A stretch of 64,000 nucleotides of DNA from positions 1 through 64,000 of the forward strand of contig NZ_KE384506.1 in assembly GCF_000426185.1 (NCBI RefSeq), given 5' to 3'. This DNA is from Cellulomonas sp. URHD0024 (GTDB lineage: Bacteria; Actinomycetota; Actinomycetes; Actinomycetales; Cellulomonadaceae). Below the pieces are notes generated by a model. That model worked only from the letters and a program-made list of their open reading frames with translations. It was not told the DNA's origin and ran no database searches. Shown one piece after another: positions 15,389-24,438 of this stretch (positions are counted from its first letter, which is position 1; each line of letters opens with the position of its first letter). Made by a program: the position numbers and the translations under genes.

Positions 15389-16720
15389 TTGGCCGGGATT
15401 TCACCTGTCGGACACACACCCCTGGGCGTGGACAGGCAGATACTGGTCCTCGCCGTTCCCGCGCTCGGTGCACTCGTCGCCGAACCGCTGTTCGTGCTGG
15501 TCGACTCGGCCGTCGTCGGCCACCTGGGCACCGCGCCGCTCGCCGGTCTCGCGCTCGCCTCGACCATCCTCATCACGGTCATCGGCCTGTGCGTCTTCCT
15601 CGCGTACGCCACGACCGCGGCCGTCGCACGCCGCCTGGGCAGCGGTGACCGCACCGGCGCGCTGCAGCTCGGCGTCGACGGCATGTGGCTGGCGCTCGGC
15701 CTCGGCGCGGTGCTGGCCGTCGGCACCTGGCTCGCGGCGCCGTGGCTCGTCGGGACCCTGGGTGCCTCCGACGAGGTCGCGACACAGGCCGTGACGTACC
15801 TGCGATGGTCGGCACCCGGCCTGCCCGGGATGCTCCTCGTGCTCGCCTCGACCGGTGCCCTGCGCGGTCTCCTCGACACGCGCACCCCGCTCGTCGTCGC
15901 CAGCCTCGGAGCGTTGGGCAACGCGATCCTCAACATCCTGCTCGTCTACGGCGTCGGGATGGGCATCGCCGGTTCGGGGCTCGGGACAGCGGTCGCCCAG
16001 GTCGCGATGGGCATCGCGCTGAGCGTCGTCGTCGTGCGCGGCGCCCGGCAGGTGGGCGCGGCTCTGCGACCGGCAGCCGGCGGCATCCTGGCCAACGCAC
16101 GCGCCGGCACGCCGCTGCTCGTGCGCACCCTGTCGCTGCGCCTGGCCATCCTGCTCACGGTCGTCGTCGCGACGAGCCTCGGCCCCGTTCCTCTCGCGGC
16201 GCACCAGGTGGTCAGCGCCGTCTGGGGCCTTGCGGCCTTCGCGCTCGACGCGCTCGCCATCGCCGCGCAGGCCCTCGTCGGCCATGCCCTCGGCGCCACC
16301 GACGTGCCTCTGGTGCGCGCCCTCCTGCGTCGGACCCTGCAGTGGGGCGTGGGCGCCGGCGCCCTGCTCGGGCTCGTGCTCGGTGGGCTCGCATGGCTCT
16401 ACGTCCCGCTGTTCACGTCGTCGGACAGCGTCCAGCACACCGCGGCTGCCGCGCTCGTCGTCGCGGGCGTCACGATGCCCATGGCCGGCTGGACGTTCGT
16501 GCTCGACGGGGTCCTGATCGGCGCCGGCGACGGGCGCTTCCTCGCCTGGGCCGGTATCGGGACCTTCCTCGTCTACGTCCCCTGCGCGCTGGCAGTCCAG
16601 CACGACGACGCGGGCCTGACGTGGCTGTGGGCCGCGTTCGCGGGCGTCTTCATGCTCGCCCGAGCCGTCACCACCGGCCTGCGCGCCCGCGGCACTCGCT
16701 GGATGATCACCGGCGCCTGA
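15389..16720 (+). CDS. MATE-family efflux transporter (DinF-like)
   Basis: A MATE transporter of about 443 residues with twelve predicted membrane helices. The N-terminal region 'LAVPALGALVAEPLFVLVDS' followed by 'VVGHLGTAPLAGLALAS' is the signature of DinF-type MATE proteins in actinobacteria, which extrude cationic or aromatic compounds using Na+ or H+ gradients. The start is uncertain. TTG 15389 follows 'aggaaagg'; GTG 15428 is 13 codons downstream and also plausible. It is divergent from dnaB and not obviously in an operon. Confidence 0.88.
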   Translation: MAGISPVGHTPLGVDRQILVLAVPALGALVAEPLFVLVDSAVVGHLGTAPLAGLALASTILITVIGLCVFLAYATTAAVARRLGSGDRTGALQLGVDGMWLALGLGAVLAVGTWLAAPWLVGTLGASDEVATQAVTYLRWSAPGLPGMLLVLASTGALRGLLDTRTPLVVASLGALGNAILNILLVYGVGMGIAGSGLGTAVAQVAMGIALSVVVVRGARQVGAALRPAAGGILANARAGTPLLVRTLSLRLAILLTVVVATSLGPVPLAAHQVVSAVWGLAAFALDALAIAAQALVGHALGATDVPLVRALLRRTLQWGVGAGALLGLVLGGLAWLYVPLFTSSDSVQHTAAAALVVAGVTMPMAGWTFVLDGVLIGAGDGRFLAWAGIGTFLVYVPCALAVQHDDAGLTWLWAAFAGVFMLARAVTTGLRARGTRWMITGA

Positions 16721-16988
16721 CACGTATCTGCAGCCTGCCGGTGGCGCCCTGGTCGACAACGCGCAAGACTGCCCGCGGCGGGGTTCACGACGCCGTCGAC
16801 CCCACCGCGCCGATGATCAGCCGCGCCGTGACCGTTCTGTGACCTGCGCGTTCTCGATCTGAAACCGGGTTTTCGAGGGAATTGAAACGCCCCGGTAACC
16901 CCACGGGCTTACGTTGCGTTCAGCCCGGCACCGTCGGGAAGCGGCTCGCCCGCACGGGTGGCCACGTATATCCACGGAGGTATCACAC
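16721..16988. promoter_or_regulatory. Leader and promoter region of the liv operon
   Basis: 268 bp between the MATE gene and livJ. The last bases carry a strong ribosome site ('cggagg', 8 bp before the ATG). The stretch must contain the operon promoter, but I cannot place -35/-10 boxes with confidence. Confidence 0.4.
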
Positions 16989-18218
16989 ATGCGTAGATCG
17001 ACTCCGCGCCTCGCGGGAACTGCGCTCGTCCTGGTCGTCGGCCTCGCCGTCGCCGGGTGCTCGTCCAAGTCCTCGGACGACACGGGCTCCAGCGCATCCT
17101 CGACCGGCGGTACGGCGGCGCTGTCCATCCAGCCGCTCGTCCAGATCGACAACAAGGGTGCGGAGGTCAAGGTCGACAACAGCGGCACTCCCGCCAACCC
17201 GGCCGGTGACGCCAGCGCGAAGTGCGACCCTGTGACCATCGCGATGGCCGGTGCCCTGACGGGCCCGAACGCCGCTCTCGGCATCAACATCCTCAACGGC
17301 GCCACCCTCGCGATCGACGCGCACAACGCCGCGGCGCCCGACTGCCAGGTGGCCATCAAGCAGTTCGACACGGAGGGTGACCCGCAGAAGGCCACGCAGG
17401 TGGCGCCGACGATCGTCGGCGACGCGTCCATCATCGGCCTGCTCGGCCCGGCGTTCTCTGGCGAGACGAAGGCCGTCGGCCCGGTGTTCAACCAGGCCGG
17501 CCTGCTGTCCCTGACGGCCTCGGCGACGAACCCCGACCTGACGAAGAACGGTTGGACCAACTTCTTCCGAGGTCTGGCCAACGACGCGGTCCAGGGCCCG
17601 TCGGTCGCGGCGTACATGGTCAACACGCTCAAGTACGAGAAGGTCTGCGTCGTCCAGGACGACTCCGACTACGGCGTGGGCCTTGCCGAGCAGATCACGT
17701 CAGGCCTCGGTGACGCAGCCGACTCCAGCTGCAACGCCAAGGTGAAGACCGGTGACAAGCAGTTCGACGCCGCGGTCCAGCAGGTCAAGGACGCCGAGCC
17801 GGACGCCGTGTTCTACGCCGGCTACTACGCCGAGGGCGCGCCGTTCGCGTCGCAGCTCAAGGAGAGTGGCGTCACGGCTGCCTTCGTCTCGGCCGACGGC
17901 ACCAACGACCCGCAGTTCGTCAAGCAGGCCGGAAACGCCGCCAAGGACGCCTACCTGTCCTGCCCGTGCGGCCCCGCGCCGGACCAGTTCGCGACGGACT
18001 ACCAGGCGAAGTTCAGCACGGCCCCGGGCGTGTACTCGGTCGAGGCCTACGACCTGGCCACGATCATGCTCCTGGGCATCGACTCAGGCGTGAAGGACCG
18101 TGCCGGCCTGATCGACTGGGTCAAGAACTACGACGGTGACGGCCTGGCCCGTCACTACAAGTGGGAGTCGACCGGCGAGCTCGCCTCGGCCCTGATCTGG
18201 ATCTACCAGGTCAAGTAG
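16989..18218 (+). CDS. livJ: Branched-chain amino-acid ABC transporter substrate-binding lipoprotein
   Basis: A 409-residue periplasmic-binding-protein type I lipoprotein. The signal ends 'LAVAGC' (Cys24) and is followed by a Ser-rich linker. The two-lobed domain contains 'TIAMAGALTGPNAALGINI', 'LGPAFSGETKAVGP', 'CVVQDDSDYGVG' and 'FYAGYYAEGAPF', all typical of LivJ/LivK-like proteins. It captures leucine-type amino acids or related amides outside the membrane. It is the first gene of livJHMGF; a stable hairpin separates it from livH, which commonly raises the level of the binding protein relative to the membrane parts. The exact ligand is not decided by sequence. Confidence 0.93.
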   Translation: MRRSTPRLAGTALVLVVGLAVAGCSSKSSDDTGSSASSTGGTAALSIQPLVQIDNKGAEVKVDNSGTPANPAGDASAKCDPVTIAMAGALTGPNAALGINILNGATLAIDAHNAAAPDCQVAIKQFDTEGDPQKATQVAPTIVGDASIIGLLGPAFSGETKAVGPVFNQAGLLSLTASATNPDLTKNGWTNFFRGLANDAVQGPSVAAYMVNTLKYEKVCVVQDDSDYGVGLAEQITSGLGDAADSSCNAKVKTGDKQFDAAVQQVKDAEPDAVFYAGYYAEGAPFASQLKESGVTAAFVSADGTNDPQFVKQAGNAAKDAYLSCPCGPAPDQFATDYQAKFSTAPGVYSVEAYDLATIMLLGIDSGVKDRAGLIDWVKNYDGDGLARHYKWESTGELASALIWIYQVK

Positions 18219-18224
18219 CGCGCA

Positions 18225-18260
18225 CACGACGGCCGGGTCCGCTGGGACCCGGCCGTCGTG
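18225..18260 (+). terminator. Intercistronic hairpin after livJ
   Basis: A perfect 16-bp stem, CACGACGGCCGGGTCC (18225-18240) and its complement (18245-18260) with loop GCTG, starts six bases after the livJ stop. There is no T-run. It most likely acts as a partial terminator or an RNA stabiliser that favours livJ mRNA. Confidence 0.75.
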
Positions 18261-18294
18261 CCGTACTGTCGCCGCACCCCGCACAAGGAGCCGC

Positions 18295-19335
18295 ATGAGT
18301 TCTGTCCTGCTGCCAGGCGCGCAGGTTCTGACCGATCCGATGATCGGGTTCGACCTGGGCGCCCTCGCTCGGAACTTCTGGGCACTGACCATCGACGGCC
18401 TGACCTACGGCTCCATCTACGCCCTGGTCGCCGTCGGCTACACCCTCGTGTACGGAGTGTTGCGGCTCATCAACTTCGCGCACTCCGAGATCTTCATGCT
18501 CGGCATGTTCGGGGTGTACGGCACGCTCCTGCTGCTCGGCTTCACGCCGAGCGGCAACGCGTACAACGAGGGCATCCCGCTCACGATCATGTATCTCGGC
18601 ATCGCCCTGATCGGCGGCATGATCGTGGCCGGCACCTCGGCCGTCGGGCTCGAGCGCGTCGCCTACCGGCCGCTGCGCAAGCGTGGCGCACCCTCGCTCG
18701 TCTTCCTCATCACCGCCATCGGCGCCTCGTTCGTCATCCAGGAGTTCGTGCACTTCGTGCTCCCGAAGCTGACCAACGGCAAGCTCGGCGGCGTCAACGC
18801 ACAGCAGCCGATCCGGCTGGTCGAGCCCGTCGACGTCTTCAGCGTCTTCGGGGCCACGGTGACCAACATCGAGATCGTCATCATCCTCTCGGCCCTGGTC
18901 CTGGCCTTCGCCACCGACCGCTTCATCAACGCGACGAAGTTCGGCCGCGGCATCCGCGCCGTCGCACAGGACCCCGTGACGGCAACCCTCATGGGCGTGT
19001 CCCGCGAGCGCGTCATCATGCTCACGTTCCTCATCGGCGGCGTCCTCGCCGGCGCGGCGGCGCTGCTCTACACGCTGCGCGTGCCCAGCGGGATCATCTA
19101 CTCCGGGGGCTTCATCCTCGGCATCAAGGCGTTCAGCGCGGCAGTCCTCGGCGGTATCGGCAATCTGCGCGGTGCCCTGCTCGGTGGTCTGCTGCTCGGC
19201 GTCATGGAGCTCTACGGGCAGGCGGTCTTCGGCACCGAGTGGCGCGACGTCGTCGCCTTCGTCCTGCTGGTGCTGGTGCTCATGTTCCGGCCTACGGGCA
19301 TCCTGGGTGAGTCCCTGGGGAGGGCACGAGTATGA
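18295..19335 (+). CDS. livH: Branched-chain amino-acid ABC permease LivH
   Basis: A 346-residue inner-membrane permease of the LivH family with about eight helices. Typical elements are 'LTYGSIYALVAVGYTLVYG', 'LRLINFAHSEIFMLG' and the late loop 'GGIGNLRGALLGG'. It forms the translocation pore with LivM. 'aaggag' precedes the ATG. Its stop overlaps the livM start (ATGA), so the two are translationally coupled. Confidence 0.95.
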   Translation: MSSVLLPGAQVLTDPMIGFDLGALARNFWALTIDGLTYGSIYALVAVGYTLVYGVLRLINFAHSEIFMLGMFGVYGTLLLLGFTPSGNAYNEGIPLTIMYLGIALIGGMIVAGTSAVGLERVAYRPLRKRGAPSLVFLITAIGASFVIQEFVHFVLPKLTNGKLGGVNAQQPIRLVEPVDVFSVFGATVTNIEIVIILSALVLAFATDRFINATKFGRGIRAVAQDPVTATLMGVSRERVIMLTFLIGGVLAGAAALLYTLRVPSGIIYSGGFILGIKAFSAAVLGGIGNLRGALLGGLLLGVMELYGQAVFGTEWRDVVAFVLLVLVLMFRPTGILGESLGRARV

Positions 19336-20609
19336 GCACCGACATCCCGACGAGCACCACGGCTTACGACGGCCTGCACCTCGGCCTGGGCGACCGGCTG
19401 CGCCTGTGGTGGGACGCCCTACCGCGCCCGATGCAGTGGCTCGTCGGCTCTCCGATCGTCATTTTCATCGCGCTCCTTCCTGTGCTGCAGCTGCCGGTCA
19501 TCACGACGGTGGGCACCGACTTCGGCGGCGTTCTCGCGCAGTTCGGGATGTACGCACTCCTCGCGATCGGGCTCAACGTCGTCGTCGGCCAGACAGGTCT
19601 CCTGGACCTCGGCTATGTCGGCTTCTATGCCATCGGCGCCTACACCGTCGGCCTGCTGACCAGCCCCGACAGCCCGTGGAACCTCACCGACGACTGGCTC
19701 TCGAGGAACTGGGCCTGGTTGTTCGCGGTACCGGTCGCGATCGCGGTGACCGCCCTGTCCGGCCTCCTGCTCGGGTCACCGACCCTGCGGCTGCGCGGCG
19801 ACTACCTGGCCATCGTCACCCTCGGGTTCGGCGAGATCGTGCGGCTCCTTGCGGACAACCTCACCGGGCTGACCGGCGGCGGCCGCGGCCTCTCGCAGAT
19901 CGCCTACCCCGTCGCCGGCGTCAGCGAAGAGCGACCCAACGGGGTCTTCTCGGCCGGCAACACCCTGGCACCGCTCAACTCCGGGGCGTTCTGGTTCTGG
20001 CTGTCGATGGTGCTCATCATCGTCACGCTGGTGTTCGTCGGAAATCTCGAGCGGTCCCGCGTCGGCAGGTCGTGGGTGGCCATCCGCGAGGACGAGGACG
20101 CCGCCGAGATCATGGGTGTGCCCACCTTCAAGTTCAAGCTGTGGGCGTTCGTGATCGGCGCGTCCATCGGTGGCCTGTCCGGGGCGCTCTACGCCGGCCA
20201 GGTCCAGTTCGTGGTCCCGTCGACGTTCAACGTCATCAACTCGATGCTGTTCCTGTGCGCGGTCGTGCTCGGCGGTCAGGGCAACAAGCTCGGTGTGATC
20301 GCCGGCGCGTTCATCATCGTCTACCTGCCCAACTTCTTCCTCGGGCGGACGCAGCTGTTCGGGATCCCGATCAACGGTGACGAGATCGCCAACTACAAGT
20401 ACCTGTTCTTCGGGATCGCCCTCATGGTGCTGATGATCTTCCGACCTCAAGGGTTGTTCCCGGCACGCCAGAAGCTCCTCGCGTACGGGCGTCAGGTCTA
20501 CGTCGCCTCGCGGCGCGCCTACCTCGCGGCGGCGGCGCTCGCCGCGAAGACCCCGGTCCCGGCTGCTGTGTCGTCGTCGTCCGACGACACCGAGGGAGGC
20601 GCCCGATGA
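19332..20609 (+). CDS. livM: Branched-chain amino-acid ABC permease LivM
   Basis: A 425-residue permease of the LivM family. 'LAIGLNVVVGQTGLLDLGYV' and 'LRLRGDYLAIVTLGFGEIVR' are the family hallmarks, and 'GSIGG'-like turns with 'GGLSGALYAGQVQFV' close the core. It pairs with LivH in the membrane and couples to the LivG and LivF ATPases. The last 60 residues are a cytoplasmic Ala/Ser-rich tail. It overlaps livH and livG by four bases each (ATGA). Confidence 0.95.
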   Translation: MSTDIPTSTTAYDGLHLGLGDRLRLWWDALPRPMQWLVGSPIVIFIALLPVLQLPVITTVGTDFGGVLAQFGMYALLAIGLNVVVGQTGLLDLGYVGFYAIGAYTVGLLTSPDSPWNLTDDWLSRNWAWLFAVPVAIAVTALSGLLLGSPTLRLRGDYLAIVTLGFGEIVRLLADNLTGLTGGGRGLSQIAYPVAGVSEERPNGVFSAGNTLAPLNSGAFWFWLSMVLIIVTLVFVGNLERSRVGRSWVAIREDEDAAEIMGVPTFKFKLWAFVIGASIGGLSGALYAGQVQFVVPSTFNVINSMLFLCAVVLGGQGNKLGVIAGAFIIVYLPNFFLGRTQLFGIPINGDEIANYKYLFFGIALMVLMIFRPQGLFPARQKLLAYGRQVYVASRRAYLAAAALAAKTPVPAAVSSSSDDTEGGAR

Positions 20610-21607
20610 GCATTCCCGGAGGCATGGGTGCGGGCTCGGAGGACGAAGAGCAGTTCCGGGCTCCCGACGACGTGATCACGACCCGCGCGGACCTGAACGA
20701 GATCTACCTGCCCGACGGCGAGGTGGAGATCGCCGTGTCGGTCGACGTCGCGGACGTGAACCCCGACCTCGCCGATCCCGACAAGGTCGCCGAGATGGTC
20801 GCCTCCGAGCGCGCCATCCGGACCGAGGTCGGCCAGTCGCTGCTCTCGATGAACGAGGTCACCGTGCAGTTCGGCGGCCTGACCGCCCTCGACGGCGTCT
20901 CGTTCGACATCCGACGCGGAGAGATCCTCGGCCTGATCGGACCGAACGGCGCCGGCAAGACCACGTGCTTCAACACGATGACCGGGATCTACCGGCCCAC
21001 CTCCGGGAGCGTCGTCTTCGACGGGCAGACCATCGGCTCGATCAAGCGCAACCAGATCACCCGGCTCGGCATCGCCCGCACGTTCCAGAACATCCGGCTG
21101 TTCAGCGACATGACGGCCCTGGAGAACGTGGTGGTCGGGACGGACGCCCGACACAAGACCTCCGTCCCCGGGGCACTCTTCCGCAGTCGTCGGCACCGTG
21201 CCGAGGAGCGAGACGCGCTCGAGCGCGCGATGGCGCTGCTCGAGTTCGTCGGAATCGGCAAGCGTGCCACCCAGCAGGCCCGCAACCTCCCGTACGGCGA
21301 CCAGCGTCGGCTCGAGATCGCCCGCGCGCTGGCCACCGAGCCGAAGCTGCTCTGCCTCGACGAGCCCGCCGCCGGGTTCAACCCCGCCGAGAAGCAGCAG
21401 CTCATGGACCTGATCCGCAAGATCCGCGACGACGGCTTCACCGTCCTGCTCATCGAGCACGACATGCGACTGGTGATGGGCGTGACCGACCGGGTCGTCG
21501 TCCTGGAGTTCGGCCGCAAGATCGCCGACGGCCTGCCCGCGGAGGTCTCCGCGGACCCGGCCGTCATCGCCGCCTACCTGGGGGTTCCCGACGATGCCAC
21601 TGCTTGA
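20606..21607 (+). CDS. livG: Branched-chain amino-acid ABC ATPase LivG with acidic N-terminal extension
   Basis: A 333-residue ATPase. Residues from about 80 onward are a normal LivG: Walker A 'GPNGAGKTT', '[18 protein letters not shown]', the unusual LivG signature '[15 protein letters not shown]', Walker B '[13 protein letters not shown]' and switch '[10 protein letters not shown]'. The first 75-80 residues are an acidic extension absent from the usual 255-residue family members. An internal start '[14 protein letters not shown]' is possible. It overlaps livM by four bases and livF by 14. Confidence 0.94.
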   Translation: MSIPGGMGAGSEDEEQFRAPDDVITTRADLNEIYLPDGEVEIAVSVDVADVNPDLADPDKVAEMVASERAIRTEVGQSLLSMNEVTVQFGGLTALDGVSFDIRRGEILGLIGPNGAGKTTCFNTMTGIYRPTSGSVVFDGQTIGSIKRNQITRLGIARTFQNIRLFSDMTALENVVVGTDARHKTSVPGALFRSRRHRAEERDALERAMALLEFVGIGKRATQQARNLPYGDQRRLEIARALATEPKLLCLDEPAAGFNPAEKQQLMDLIRKIRDDGFTVLLIEHDMRLVMGVTDRVVVLEFGRKIADGLPAEVSADPAVIAAYLGVPDDATA

Positions 21608-22313
21608 GCTGAAGGACCTGACCGTCGCCTACGGGCGGATCGAGGCGGTCCGCGGGATCTCGTTGACCGTCGAGGAGGGGGAGCTGGTCACGCTCATCGG
21701 CGCCAACGGTGCCGGCAAGACCACCACGATGCGCGCGGTCTCCGGAATCCGCCCTCTGTCCACCGGGTCGATCTGGTTCGACGGTCAGGACATCACCAAG
21801 ATGAAGGCGCACGTGCGCGTCCTCGCCGGGATCGTGCAAGCGCCCGAGGGTCGCGGTGTCTTCCCGGGGATGACCGTGATCGAGAACCTCGAGATGGGTG
21901 CCTACGCCCGCACGTTCGACACCAAGGCCGAGCACGACGCCACGGTTGCACGCGTGTTCGAGCTGTTCCCGCGCCTCGAGGAGCGCCGGTCGCAGGTCGG
22001 CGGCACCCTGTCGGGCGGTGAGCAGCAGATGCTCGCCATCGGCCGCGCCCTCATGGCCCGCCCGCGCCTGCTCCTGCTCGACGAGCCGTCGATGGGGCTC
22101 GCGCCGCTGGTCATCCAGCAGATCTTCCGGATCATCACCGAGATCAACGCCGCCGGCACCACGGTCCTGCTCGTCGAGCAGAACGCGCAGCAGGCCCTGT
22201 CCCGCTCCGACCGCGCCTACATCCTCGAGAGCGGCGAGGTCATCCTGTCGGGCGGCGGCAAGGAGCTCCTCGCCGACCCGGCCGTCAAGCAGGCCTACCT
22301 CGGCGTCGCCTGA
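21594..22313 (+). CDS. livF: Branched-chain amino-acid ABC ATPase LivF
   Basis: A 239-residue ATPase of normal LivF length. Walker A is 'GANGAGKTT', the signature 'LSGGEQQMLAIGRALM' and Walker B 'LLLLDEPSMGLAP', followed by 'VLLVEQNAQQAL', all diagnostic of LivF. With LivG it powers uptake through LivHM. The start lies 14 bases inside livG. It ends the operon; three hairpin repeats follow. Confidence 0.96.
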   Translation: MPLLELKDLTVAYGRIEAVRGISLTVEEGELVTLIGANGAGKTTTMRAVSGIRPLSTGSIWFDGQDITKMKAHVRVLAGIVQAPEGRGVFPGMTVIENLEMGAYARTFDTKAEHDATVARVFELFPRLEERRSQVGGTLSGGEQQMLAIGRALMARPRLLLLDEPSMGLAPLVIQQIFRIITEINAAGTTVLLVEQNAQQALSRSDRAYILESGEVILSGGGKELLADPAVKQAYLGVA

Positions 22314-22320
22314 CCGCCAA

Positions 22321-22488
22321 CGTCCGCACTCGTGGGTGCCACAGCCCCACGGAGTGCGGACGCACCATCTCCACCCACGCCAACGTCCGCACTCGTGTGT
22401 GCCACAGCCCCACGGAGCGCGGACGCACCACTCCCACCCCCGCCAACGTCCGCACTCGTGGGTGCCAGAGGCCCACGGAGTGCGGACG
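22321..22488. repeat. Three tandem 63-bp repeats, each a long hairpin
   Basis: Hairpins at 22321-22362, 22384-22425 and 22447-22488 have an exact 63-bp period. Each has outer arms CGTCCGCACTC / GAGTGCGGACG and inner arms near CGTGGG / CCCACG. Copy 2 has a few substitutions that reduce pairing. They fill the gap between convergent livF and rplI. They could act as terminators, RNA stabilisers or REP-like elements. They are not CRISPR: only three copies and no unique spacers. Confidence 0.85.
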
Positions 22489-22512
22489 TTGCGGGGTGTG
22501 TTGGACGCGAGG

Positions 22513-22544
22513 AAGCCCGCACCCCCCAGAGGGAGTGCGGGCTT
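22513..22544. terminator. rplI: Terminator downstream of rplI
   Basis: An inverted repeat AAGCCCGCAC (22513-22522) / GTGCGGGCTT (22535-22544), with additional GC pairing inside, lies 18 bp beyond the rplI stop. It can act in both directions between rplI and the liv operon repeats. Confidence 0.7.
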
Positions 22545-22561
22545 CTTCGTGCGTGCTCAGC

Positions 22562-23011
22562 TCAGGCTGCGACGACCTTGACGGTCACCGTCGCGGCGAC
22601 GTCTGCGTGCAGACGGACCGACACCTGGTACTCGCCGAGGGCCTTGATCGGCTGACCGATCTCGACCTTCCGCTTGTCGATCTGCGGCGCGCCCGACTTC
22701 TTGACCGCGTCAGCGATCTCGGCGGTCGTGACGGCACCGAACAGGCGGCCCGACTCCCCAGCCTTGGCAGTCACGACGACGGCCTTCGACTGAAGGGAGT
22801 CGCGGATCGCCTTGGCGTCGTCGAGCGTGGCGATCTCGCGGGCCTTGCGGGCCTTGCGGATCGCGGTGACGTCCTTCTCGGCGCCCTTGGTCCAGGGCGT
22901 CGCAAGGTTGCGCGGGAGGAGGAAGTTCCGGGCGTACCCGTCCTTCACGTCCACCACGTCGCCGGGCTCACCGAGACCGGTGACCTCGTGGGTCAGGATG
23001 ATCTTCGCCAT
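22562..23011 (-). CDS. rplI: 50S ribosomal protein L9
   Basis: A 149-residue L9, the usual length. The N-terminal rRNA-binding domain shows the signature '[20 protein letters not shown]', followed by the long connecting helix and the C-terminal domain ('[16 protein letters not shown]'). It binds 23S rRNA near the L1 stalk base. A strong 'aaggag' site precedes the ATG. It is the last gene of the rpsF-ssb-rpsR-rplI cluster. Confidence 0.98.
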   Translation of the reverse strand: MAKIILTHEVTGLGEPGDVVDVKDGYARNFLLPRNLATPWTKGAEKDVTAIRKARKAREIATLDDAKAIRDSLQSKAVVVTAKAGESGRLFGAVTTAEIADAVKKSGAPQIDKRKVEIGQPIKALGEYQVSVRLHADVAATVTVKVVAA

Positions 23012-23025
23012 GATGGTCTCCTTTC

Positions 23026-23262
23026 TCAGCGTGCCGACGACGAGTAGGGCAGGAGTGCCATCTCGCGGGCGTTCTTGACGGCACGCGCGATTGCGCGCTG
23101 CTCCTGGACGGACACACCGGTCACCCGGCGAGCGCGGATCTTCCCGCGGTCGGAGATGAACTTGCGCAGCAGCGCAGTGTCCTTGTAGTCGACGACGTCG
23201 ATCTTCGCCGCCTTGAGCGGGTTCTGCTTCTTCTTTGGCTTGCGGACCACGGCCTTGGCCAT
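23026..23262 (-). CDS. rpsR: 30S ribosomal protein S18
   Basis: A 78-residue S18 with the family signature '[20 protein letters not shown]' and '[20 protein letters not shown]'. It binds S6 on the 30S platform, which fits its position in the rpsF-ssb-rpsR-rplI operon. It contains no zinc-binding cysteines, so it is the C-minus form if two S18 copies exist. 'aaggag' precedes the start. Confidence 0.98.
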   Translation of the reverse strand: MAKAVVRKPKKKQNPLKAAKIDVVDYKDTALLRKFISDRGKIRARRVTGVSVQEQRAIARAVKNAREMALLPYSSSAR

Positions 23263-23340
23263 CGTGGTGCTCCTTGTCTGCTGGAGCCCTGGGCGTTGCC
23301 GTGCCCAGGGATGGGGAAGTTCAGGGTGCTAGAGCGCCGA

Positions 23341-23865
23341 TCAGAACGGGGGCTCGTCGGCGTAGCCGGCGGAACCACCAGCGGGCGTCGCCCACGGGTC
23401 GTCCTGCTGCTGGCCACCGCCACCGGAGCCACCGCTGCTGCCGCCACCGTTGTAGCCGCCACCGCCGCCTCCGCCGAAGCCACCGCCGCCGCCACCCGAA
23501 CGCTGAGTCCGGGTGACCTTGGCCGTGGCGTAGCGCAGGGACGGGCCGACCTCGTCGACCTGGAGCTCGTACACGGTGCGCTTCTCGCCCTCACGGGTCT
23601 CATACGAGCGCTGCACGAGCCGGCCGGTCACGATGACGCGGGTGCCCTTGGTGAGTGACTCGGCGACCGACTCGGCCGCCTCCCGCCAGATGGAGCAGCG
23701 CAGGAACAGCGTGTCGCCGTCCTTCCACTCGTTGCTCTGGCGGTCGAACGTGCGGGGGGTGGACGCGACGGTGAAGTTCGCGACCGCAGCCCCCGAGGGG
23801 GTGAAGCGCAGCTCGGGATCCCCGGTCAGGTTCCCGATCACCGTGATGACGGTCTCACCGCTCAT
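23341..23865 (-). CDS. ssb: Single-stranded DNA-binding protein
   Basis: A 174-residue SSB. The OB fold covers about residues 1-115 ('[18 protein letters not shown]', '[17 protein letters not shown]'). A Gly-rich flexible linker is followed by the acidic protein-interaction tip 'DEPPF', the actinobacterial form of the C-terminal SSB tail. It protects ssDNA and recruits replication and repair partners. It lies between rpsF and rpsR in the conserved operon. Confidence 0.97.
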   Translation of the reverse strand: MSGETVITVIGNLTGDPELRFTPSGAAVANFTVASTPRTFDRQSNEWKDGDTLFLRCSIWREAAESVAESLTKGTRVIVTGRLVQRSYETREGEKRTVYELQVDEVGPSLRYATAKVTRTQRSGGGGGGFGGGGGGGYNGGGSSGGSGGGGQQQDDPWATPAGGSAGYADEPPF

Positions 23866-23942
23866 GCCCAGCTCCTCGCTCGTTCGGAATCAGTCGGTTG
23901 ATGTGGGGTCGCACGCTACGTGCGACCACCCACACGAAGAGA

Positions 23943-24236
23943 TCAGGCGTCGGCGCGCAGGACCTTGGTCCGCAGGACGACCTCGTTGAGGCCGAGCTGG
24001 CGGTCGAGCTCCTTGGCGGTCGCAGGCGTCGCGTGGAAGTCGATGACGGCGTAGATGCCCTCGGACTTCTTCTGGATGTCGTACGCCAGGCGACGACGGC
24101 CCCAGATGTCGACCTTGTCGACAGTGCCACCGTCGGTCTTGACGACCGTCAGGTACTTGTCGAGCGACGGAGCAACGGTGCGCTCCTCGATCTCGGGGTC
24201 AAGGATGATCATGAGTTCGTACTGACGCAGGCTCAT
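23943..24236 (-). CDS. rpsF: 30S ribosomal protein S6
   Basis: A 97-residue S6. The start at ATG 24236 ('[18 protein letters not shown]') follows a 'gaggagg' site and matches family length; the frame is open further upstream but without homology. '[18 protein letters not shown]' is the conserved centre. It heterodimerises with S18 on the 30S platform. It is the first gene of the rpsF-ssb-rpsR-rplI cluster. Confidence 0.97.
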   Translation of the reverse strand: MSLRQYELMIILDPEIEERTVAPSLDKYLTVVKTDGGTVDKVDIWGRRRLAYDIQKKSEGIYAVIDFHATPATAKELDRQLGLNEVVLRTKVLRADA

Positions 24237-24438
24237 ACCCACCTCCTCTGGTCTCAGCGGCCACGGTCGATCCGTGGCAGGAGGGTTCTCGTGCGTCGCT
24301 GCGCGTCGTCGAGTCGACGACACCCCACACCTCCCACCGATGGCGGCGGTCACTGCGGGCACAGCAGCCCCCAAGGCTACCCGGCCCGGGGCACCTGCCG
24401 AAATCGGCTGTGCACCGCGCCGGGCTGCCGGGAGCGGA

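Noticed and set aside
15088..15936. An upstream continuation of the dnaB frame by about 280 codons
   Set aside because: This part overlaps the MATE gene on the other strand and is low-complexity. DnaB homology begins exactly at 'MTIEELEYG' at 15087 after a ribosome site.
15401..16759. A long open minus-strand frame (about 450 codons) opposite the MATE gene
   Set aside because: Its composition is rich in Arg, Gly, Glu and His with no domain, and it mirrors the MATE codons, whose frame encodes clear membrane helices.
22321..22488. A CRISPR array
   Set aside because: There are only three units, each a hairpin of 42 bp, and the parts between them are repeated rather than unique; no cas genes are near.
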